A stretch of 64,000 bases of DNA, taken from positions 1,537,851,072-1,537,915,071 of the forward strand of contig OY856409.1 of the NCBI GenBank assembly GCA_963693085.1. Reading direction: 5' to 3'. Origin of the DNA: Alisma plantago-aquatica. Lineage: Eukaryota; Streptophyta; Magnoliopsida; Alismatales; Alismataceae. A program made the position numbers and the translations under genes. The notes under the pieces are model-generated. The model made no database searches and was not told the origin of the DNA. It saw only the letters and a program-made list of their open reading frames with translations. Shown here piece by piece: positions 57,646 to 64,000 of the stretch; the stretch's first letter is position 1; every line of letters begins with the position of its first letter.

Positions 57646-59663
57646 GGTGGTTCCTTTCCTTAGCTTAGGGTCCCTTTGGTCCTTTGGTTCCTCTCAACCT
57701 TGTTGCATGACACAACCCTCTCTTTGCTTGGTGGTGGCCGATATCCCCTTGAAGAAGCAAGCTTGTTGGCCGACACCCCTTGGAGAAGCTAGTGGTCGAT
57801 AGCCTTGGAGTCTCCATCTTCCTTTCTTGGTGGTGCATGGAGCTAGGAGCTTGGAGCTTGCTTAAGGCGAGTTGCATAACTTCTAACCCTAACTACAATA
57901 TCTCTTGCTATGATCATGTTTATATGCATGGTAGTAGCTTATTCTTGCTTTAGTATCCATGTTGGCCGATCCATGTGAACTAGGGTTTTAGGTGAGCAAT
58001 ACTCCTTTCTCTCCTTGGTCTAGAGGAGTGAGCTTGAGCCTCTAGTATCATGAGAAACACCCCTCTTTCTCTTAGCCGATTGACGTGAGCTTGTGTTCTA
58101 GTTTCTTGAGCAATACTCTCCTCTCACCATGGACTAGAAGGGTGAGCTTGCTTATGGTGGTGACTCTGTCTAGGGTTCCTTTGTGTTGCCCGTGTAGGAA
58201 TGGTTGGTGTGCAAGACCCCTCTTTCCTAGTTGATTGAGGTGAGCCATCTTCCTAGGGTTCGGGTGCCTTTGTGTTTGGGGAAGATGATGTCTTTGCGTG
58301 ATGTAGCTTGGACGAGATGAGAGTGGGGAGGTGCTGCCCGACAGTCCTCTTTCCCTAGCCTTGAGTGAGTGTTGGGCGACAGGCCTGTGGGACGGGCGTC
58401 ATCCCTTGTTGCTGTGACGGGCATCACATCCTTTTCCTTATCTTGTGACGGTCGTTAGGCCTTGATCAATTGGTTGCACGATAGTAGGGTTCGGTTATCT
58501 CTCTCTTAGACGTTAGCCTTTGTGGTGACCTGGCCGACATCTGCCCTGTGACGGGGTTTGTTGGGCAAAGTTGTAACGGGCGTCACATGCCCGATAGATG
58601 CTCTTGTATCGGCCGATAACACCTTGTTGTGACGGGCGCTGCTGAAGTAACCGACATACCCCTGACGCGCGACACTCCTCCTGTGATGCCGCATTGCTCG
58701 CCTGGTTGCCTTAGTAGAAATGCAGCATTGCGGGCTGAGATGTGTTGATCTTTGGTAAGGGCCCATGGCCAATATAGCCTTTAGTGAGGATTCTTAGTAC
58801 CTATAGTGAGGGTTCCTAGCGCCTATAGTGAGGGTTTCACGGTCCATGGAAAGTAGATTGTTATATATGTTCTTTCTTACTGAATGTTAATGGTTACGTT
58901 GTCCTTTATATATGACATGACTAAATGCATGGACTAAAGCATCATGATTAGTTGTTAGTAATAAGGAGAATAATGATATGTATGTTAAATGGTTTGCCTT
59001 ATAACGTGCCTTATGCACATGATCATCAGTTGATGTATGATTGATAAGTATAGAATCTTTAATGTCACTCTATATTGGTAAGCATAGTCTTTCTGTTGAG
59101 CCTATGATTATTGTATACACTAACCATGCATGTGATGAATAGCCACGAAAGGGCTATGAGAAATATGTGATGAGTAACATCACTTTGATAGTCACTCTTG
59201 TTGATGAGATTGCATGAATGATGTGATGATGATGTAACTCTTGAAAGGCAGAGGAAATATATGATGAGGGATTGAGATCCCATGGTGTGTGATGATCCTT
59301 GAGATGGATCTGGATGATTGGCAAGAGGCCAAGTGGTAACATGTGATGTTGGACCCTTGAAATGGATCAGGTTGATGTGATTTCAATAAAAGCATAATGT
59401 TGAGTTTTATGTTGTTTATTTCATGTTATAGTTTGCATGTTATACAACTTGGTTGAATCTTGCAATCCATATAAAACATACTAATTAATCACAGTGGAAT
59501 ATATCATGTAGTTGCCCTGGCCATAGATCCATCATCGTCAGCAGCTGGTGATGGTGAAACATGTTCTCCTACGGGTTAACCTGGAAGCGCATATTGTTGA
59601 ATATGTGTGGTTACTCCTAGCCTTAAATAGAGAGGAAAGCGAGTGCAGCTACGGTTGCAGACT

Positions 59664-59665
<2 letters not shown>

Positions 59666-59744
<79 letters not shown>

Positions 59745-59752
59745 ATATATAT
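59666..59752. repeat. (TA)n with (GTAT)n microsatellite in 3' LTR
   Basis: Long TA run with a short ATGTATGTATGTAT tract near the end, at the site equivalent to 51015-51111 in the 5' LTR. Confidence 0.9.
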
Positions 59753-60372
59753 GAAAAGCATGGTGAGTAAGCCCATGGCTCAATGTGTTGGAGCATGAAC
59801 ACGTTTTTTCATGGCTCAAATATTCTAGCGTCGAGACCTGTACCAAGGCGGGCTAGAAAGGGTAGCCTATGGAGCTGACCCTGTGGCTAAGGCAACTTAA
59901 GCATGAGACTACGGTCCTGCTTTAGTTTTCGTGCACTGACCATGAAGGGTGAGGTCGTGGATTCCGGCTCTTCCATTGACCTTGTATGGCACCGACTATG
60001 GGCTTCGCAACCGAAGGTTGGATTTGAACGGTATGGTTCACTTCCTCAGGGCATAATAAAATGTAATCCAGCCGCTTAGTATTTGCTATTTTAAGACAAA
60101 CACGAAACATTGGTTGAGGCCTTGTTTGTGTAGTTAACTTCGTTATATCTTAAAGTTGCTTATATGCTTCTCATATGTGGTAAATCCTTAATCTTATAAT
60201 GTTAATCATGTTCATAAAGAAATAGTTGGATATATGCTTGAGTACATCTGGTAAGTTTGCTAAGTATAAACAACCTTATTTCATAACTGCTCTTGCTATA
60301 CTTTTCATCAGTTAGACTTCTTTATATATACCTGATGTTTTGTAGTTTCAGAGGGGAGTTATGTTTCTCGCT

Positions 60373-60398
60373 GGGACAATGTTCAATTGTCTCACCCC
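60373..60398 (+). promoter_or_regulatory. Conserved LTR hairpin (Gypsy C 3' LTR)
   Basis: Same GGGACAAT, loop, ATTGTCTCACCCC block as at 51731. Confidence 0.5.
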
Positions 60399-60900
60399 AC
60401 TGGTTTACACCCTTTTTAGGTGGTCGAGCTAGACGTGGTGGTGGTCGCAGAGTTGTGGTTGAGTAGCAAGAGGAACAGTAGAAGGCAAGCGATGAACATG
60501 TTGCTGTTTTGGATGCTTTGTGATAGAGTCTAGAGTCATCCTTGTACTCTCAGGTCCTTGGCGGTGTTTTGACGTTGTTTCATGATGTACAACTGCAGAT
60601 GTTTTGTATATCCTGCTGCTGGCCGGATGTGGGCCTTCATGTATGTGTAAATAGGTGATGAACTCATGTGACGACTGATAGCTGTTGCTCTAAGCTGTGG
60701 ACATGTATCATGGCTTGTATGAATGTATATAACCTATTTTCTTGCAGGATGTGGACCGGAATGTAATAGTTTCTCAGTTTATCAGCTTTCTGAAATCGGT
60801 TTTAATTAACTCGTGTTTTGATAATCTGTGGTTATGGTGATTTCCACACGTTTTTGCGTAACACTTTGCTGTCTGTGTGATAGTGGGATGTGTTGCCACA

Positions 60901-61480
60901 AATTTTAATGATATAATCTCGAAAAGAGATGAAAATGGTCTACTTGAGTTCTGGACAAAGAGGAGTGGATATGGAAATAAAAATCCTAAGTTAACTGGAT
61001 GATGGGTGATGACTGCAACACTAAGTTCTATCATGTTGCGGTCATAGGGTTCACCATTCGTCAGATGGTCCATAAGATTTCAAATGATAGGGGGATATCT
61101 TCACTAATTAGAATCTCACAGTAAAGGAATCCGCTCGCTTCTTATAGGATTTCTACCATGACATTTACAAGGAAGAGGATTTCACTGGGAATCCTTTCCC
61201 AGACCTAATACCTACCATCCTCACCACTGATGATGATCTTCATCTAATGGCTCCACCTGTTGAGGATAAAATTCTTAAGACGATCATGGAGATGTAACAA
61301 CACAACATATTGGGCCCTGATGGTTTCTCTGTCCATTTCTTCTTAGAATCTTAGAATATCATAAGAAAGATCTGACAAAGTTAGAGGCTTTCTTCTTTGG
61401 TGGGGGTCAGTGTCATAGAAGTCACAAATGTCGGTGTATGATTCTTATTCTCAATTTGAATGATTCTTTCTCTCTATCTT
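60901..61480 (+). pseudogene. LINE2 ORF2 continuation: start of reverse transcriptase
   Basis: After Gypsy C, frames match the RT N-terminus of plant L1: DCNTKFYHVAVIGFTIRQMV near 61010, IYKEEDFTGNPFPDLIPTI near 61165, and NILGPDGFSVHFF near 61305, equivalent to the conserved APGPDGF motif. Stops and frameshifts are present. Similarity fades near 61480, where the LINE appears truncated; the palm with the catalytic Asp pair is not seen. Confidence 0.72.
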
Positions 61481-63369
61481 CTAACTTTAGTCTAATGTCA
61501 AACACGATGACATAAAAATGGAGTTGACACTATGTCAGTATATGAAAACATGCAAAATAGAAACTAAACCAAAAAAAGTGAAGACGAACTCTCAATGATA
61601 TGACATTCTAGAAATGGCTTATCTATGCACGAGGAAGGTGTTAGGAACCCTATAAAATCAACTTGGGTTGTATTTTCTATCTTGGTAAGAAAAATGAGCA
61701 CAATAAGTTTGAAAAGAAGAGTGGTTATGGTTCATAAACTTCAATGTGTTGGGAATATTTAGGCAAGGAGAAAGAACATGAAGGAATAATAATAATAATA
61801 AAATGGGATCCTCTATCTATCGTATCTTAGTGCCTTCCTTAGATCTCACAAAATAAAAAAAAATGCTACATTATACCATTTTAGTTGCTATCATGTTCAA
61901 TTGTGGCTTGGTAGTTCCACATTGACATCTTGCTAGTATTCTCTAGTGTTACAAAGGTCTGGCTAATGGTTATGTTTGGAGGTGGTTATCAAGGAAGGAT
62001 TAAGAAAGATGTTGTCTATCAAGGTTAGGGGCACTTGTAGCTCTAAGTTTTCTTTGACGTCTCCTACTACAAAAGTCTAGATTAAGGTTGTAGGGGAACT
62101 TATTTATAGAGTTGAGGTGGTACCTAGGTGCTTCAATACAATATTTGAACATAAAAATGCTTAAAATGAGATATTAAGATCTGAAGGAAATATCCCATTT
62201 ATACCTATAAACCACATATGTTCACCTGACCACAAGATCAATGCACAAAAGCGCACCTTGAGATCGATTGAGTTACACAAGAAAATTCTAAAAACAAAAG
62301 AGGAACCCATCATTCAGATCAAGAATGCAAGGTAATGTATGAGTAATCTTCCAACATCATTCACATAAGAGATCACATATAAAGGTTAATACATTTATAC
62401 TCTGATAGGTAACTGTGCAAAGTTCCAAGATATTAATATTATTTTTTAGTTGTTAATGTAAACCCCTATTCTAATCAATGTTTGACATTAATTGGTATTG
62501 TTAGTCGGCTGAAGTTATCACTTGCAATATTTGGGGATTTGTGTCATTTGTAATATCGTTAGACATCCATGTGTGAAATGCTATGTTAACTGCATGAACA
62601 AATACACATTTGTGATGATTTCCAAATGGAATGAACTAATTTGTTTTGAGATAACACATCCATGGGGGATATGCAACTTTATTTGAATCGGTCGCCTATG
62701 ATAAGTAGTGGTTTTATTATACTAGTTTTAGAGGATTCATGAAAAAAAATCTAATGTAATACTTTAATGCATATACAACATGTATATTACGGATTTGCAT
62801 CCAAAACCAGATTCCCTACAAAATAAATTATAAGTGATCATTTATCATACCATGAATAACTTTGTAGGCAATGGTTGATTCATTGATCAATTTTTATGTC
62901 ATTCGTTGGTGATATTTAGTGTGATTTTGTTTGTATGCAAATTGTGTTTCATCCCTTACAATTTTGTTGGCTACATACCTTTCATAAATCTACATGTTTT
63001 AGTATGTACTACACATGAATGTTAGAGACATTAAGTTGGCATTTCCTATCATATATTATGAGGATATTCCATGTCAAAACAAAATTTTTTTCTCTCGTAT
63101 TTGGAATGTGCTAGTTGTTCTAAAATAATCTAGTTTTTTGGCACGTCAAGGTATATTCATATGAACTTTTAGATGTAGTCATCCTTTATTTATATGAATT
63201 ACTTCCATTATGGACATTCCTTGCATAATTAATATGCAATGGTGGTCTCATTCAGAGTTTTTTTAGTTGCTTAGTTTTGATTGCCTCCACACAACTTAAT
63301 ATGCAAAGTGTTTGTATTTTTAGTTGCTTATTTTGTACTGTCTTCACACAACTCAATATCAAACCATGG
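61481..63369. other. Unassigned AT-rich sequence
   Basis: No recognisable coding region or structural RNA. A trinucleotide run of ATA/AAT units occurs near 61785-61802. If the inverted LTR at 63370 belongs to an element whose interior lies to the left, part of this stretch would be its leader; no gag is visible to confirm that. Confidence 0.35.
63256..63365. repeat. Imperfect tandem duplication, period 57 bp
   Basis: Two copies sharing TTTTTAGTTGCTTA and CACACAACT (TAGTTGC at 63264 and 63321). The second copy ends in ACTCAATATCAAACC, which on the opposite strand weakly resembles a Met-tRNA primer site next to the LTR end. Confidence 0.5.
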
Positions 63370-64000
63370 TGTAACGATCGCCACCAAACTGACAGCCAAA
63401 TCGCTACTAATTATGCGGATTAACAAAAAAAATCACTAAAAATTAAAACCATTTTTGCAAAGAGATCCATTTCAAAATTTTATATACATTGGGGTTCACC
63501 TTGTACATACATTGTACCATCTCAGCTTGAGTTCAACATATAACAGTCACTTTTTTAAAACACATACTAAAGAAACATCAACCTTGAGGCATATAAGCCA
63601 AAATCTTAGATTTTTCATAAAACCGTCACATACTAAATCCAAGGACTTGAGAGTACAGAGACGACACATAGGACTTCTATCTACAAGACACGACAGACAG
63701 TACACTCAACCTGAGTTGTTACTATTGTCCCTGCAGTTGTTGTCCTTCCTCTACAGAACGGTCTCTACCTCCTCGTCCACATCCACCTAAAAAAATTGTG
63801 GATCCCATGGGGTGAGACAATTGTCCCAGCGAGAGATATAACTCTCCGCCAACAATGTTATTATCATAGTTAAATAGTATTAAATTGAGCATAGGTTCTT
63901 TTATAATAATAATTAAGGTTGATCACTATGGATAAGCAGATTAAAACATTTCTCTTCTCTTAAAGCATTGTAACTGTCTATGATTGGGTATTAAATCATC
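63370..64000 (-). repeat. Partial LTR, inverted copy of the 4.7-kb LTR family
   Basis: Starts TGTAACGATCGCC on the plus strand; its reverse complement aligns with 33030-33687 of the solo LTR, including the palindrome (63810-63827), the GAAGTCC and GACAGTACACTCAA blocks and the terminal region. It runs off the right edge of the window, so length and completeness are unknown. Confidence 0.8.
63810..63827 (-). promoter_or_regulatory. Conserved LTR palindrome (inverted copy)
   Basis: GGGTGAGACAATTGTCCC, the exact complement of the block at 33192-33209. Confidence 0.5.

Larger units (their letters stand above)
48403..60900 (+). mobile_element. Gypsy C: full-length Ty3/gypsy chromovirus-like element, 12.5 kb
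   Basis: 5' LTR 48403-52257, exact Met-tRNA primer site, gag, protease, reverse transcriptase, RNase H, integrase with chromodomain-like end, purine tract, 3' LTR 57073-60900. Domain order PR-RT-RH-INT and the chromodomain-like C-terminus indicate a plant chromovirus, possibly the Tekay/Del clade. The long, similar LTRs and long ORFs make it probably one of the younger elements here. At least five in-frame stops and three frameshifts, plus an altered reverse transcriptase active site, make it non-autonomous. The LINE flanks are duplicated over 34 bp instead of the usual 5. Confidence 0.93.
57073..60900 (+). repeat. Gypsy C 3' LTR
   Basis: 3,828 bp, TGTAAGGACCCTGACC to TGTTGCCACA, nearly collinear with the 5' LTR. 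It is followed at once by the duplicated LINE segment at 60903-60936. Confidence 0.93.

Overview
The window looks like nuclear DNA of a flowering plant (monocot versus dicot not resolved) and is made almost entirely of nested transposable elements. The evidence is plant-type Ty3/gypsy and Ty1/copia LTR retrotransposons primed by initiator Met-tRNA, L1-type LINE fragments, and PIF/Harbinger, CACTA and hAT-like DNA transposons, all AT-rich and mutated. I see no intact host protein gene, no rRNA or tRNA gene and no CRISPR array. Most coding remnants carry stops or frameshifts, so nearly all genes are called pseudogenes.

Layout. 1-12.2 kb: a long gypsy-type LTR (minus orientation, 1271-12230) split by a 7.9-kb PIF/Harbinger transposon (3488-11348) with matching terminal inverted repeats and a 3-bp target duplication. 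The Harbinger carries, on the minus strand, a Myb/SANT-like ORF1, a DDE transposase with all three catalytic residues, and an extra block with a GRF zinc-finger gene and a second, decayed Myb/SANT gene. 12.2-14.6 kb: decayed minus-strand gypsy pol. 14.6-28.6 kb: a copia element (Copia A) that has lost its 5' LTR; its leader is split by a 7.0-kb CACTA transposon (15425-22409) with a roughly 15-exon minus-strand gene that ends in a ULP1-type cysteine protease domain. 28.6-36.3 kb: an L1 LINE 3' half interrupted by a 4.7-kb solo LTR containing four tandem-repeat arrays (29013-33687, perfect 5-bp target duplication) and by a 0.7-kb non-autonomous hAT-like element. 36.3-46.7 kb: a second copy of the same copia family (Copia B) with both LTRs, its 5' LTR hosting another solo LTR (37901-39472). 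46.7-48.4 kb: poorly resolved sequence ending in a second L1 LINE. 48.4-60.9 kb: a structurally complete 12.5-kb Ty3/gypsy chromovirus-like element (Gypsy C) with 3.8-kb LTRs, inserted in that LINE, which resumes at 60901-61480. 61.5-63.4 kb: unassigned AT-rich DNA. 63.4-64 kb: the end of another copy of the 4.7-kb LTR family, inverted.

Relative ages can be read from the nesting: Copia A predates CACTA; the minus gypsy LTR predates Harbinger; LINE1 predates the solo LTR and the hAT element; Copia B predates its nested solo LTR; LINE2 predates Gypsy C, probably among the youngest insertions because its ORFs are longest and its LTRs most alike. The features most worth follow-up are the CACTA ULP1 gene, the extra GRF plus SANT block in the Harbinger, the array-bearing solo LTR, a palindrome shared by several LTRs, and the anomalous 34-bp duplication flanking Gypsy C. 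I did not find a convincing wholly new system; these are unusual arrangements of known families.
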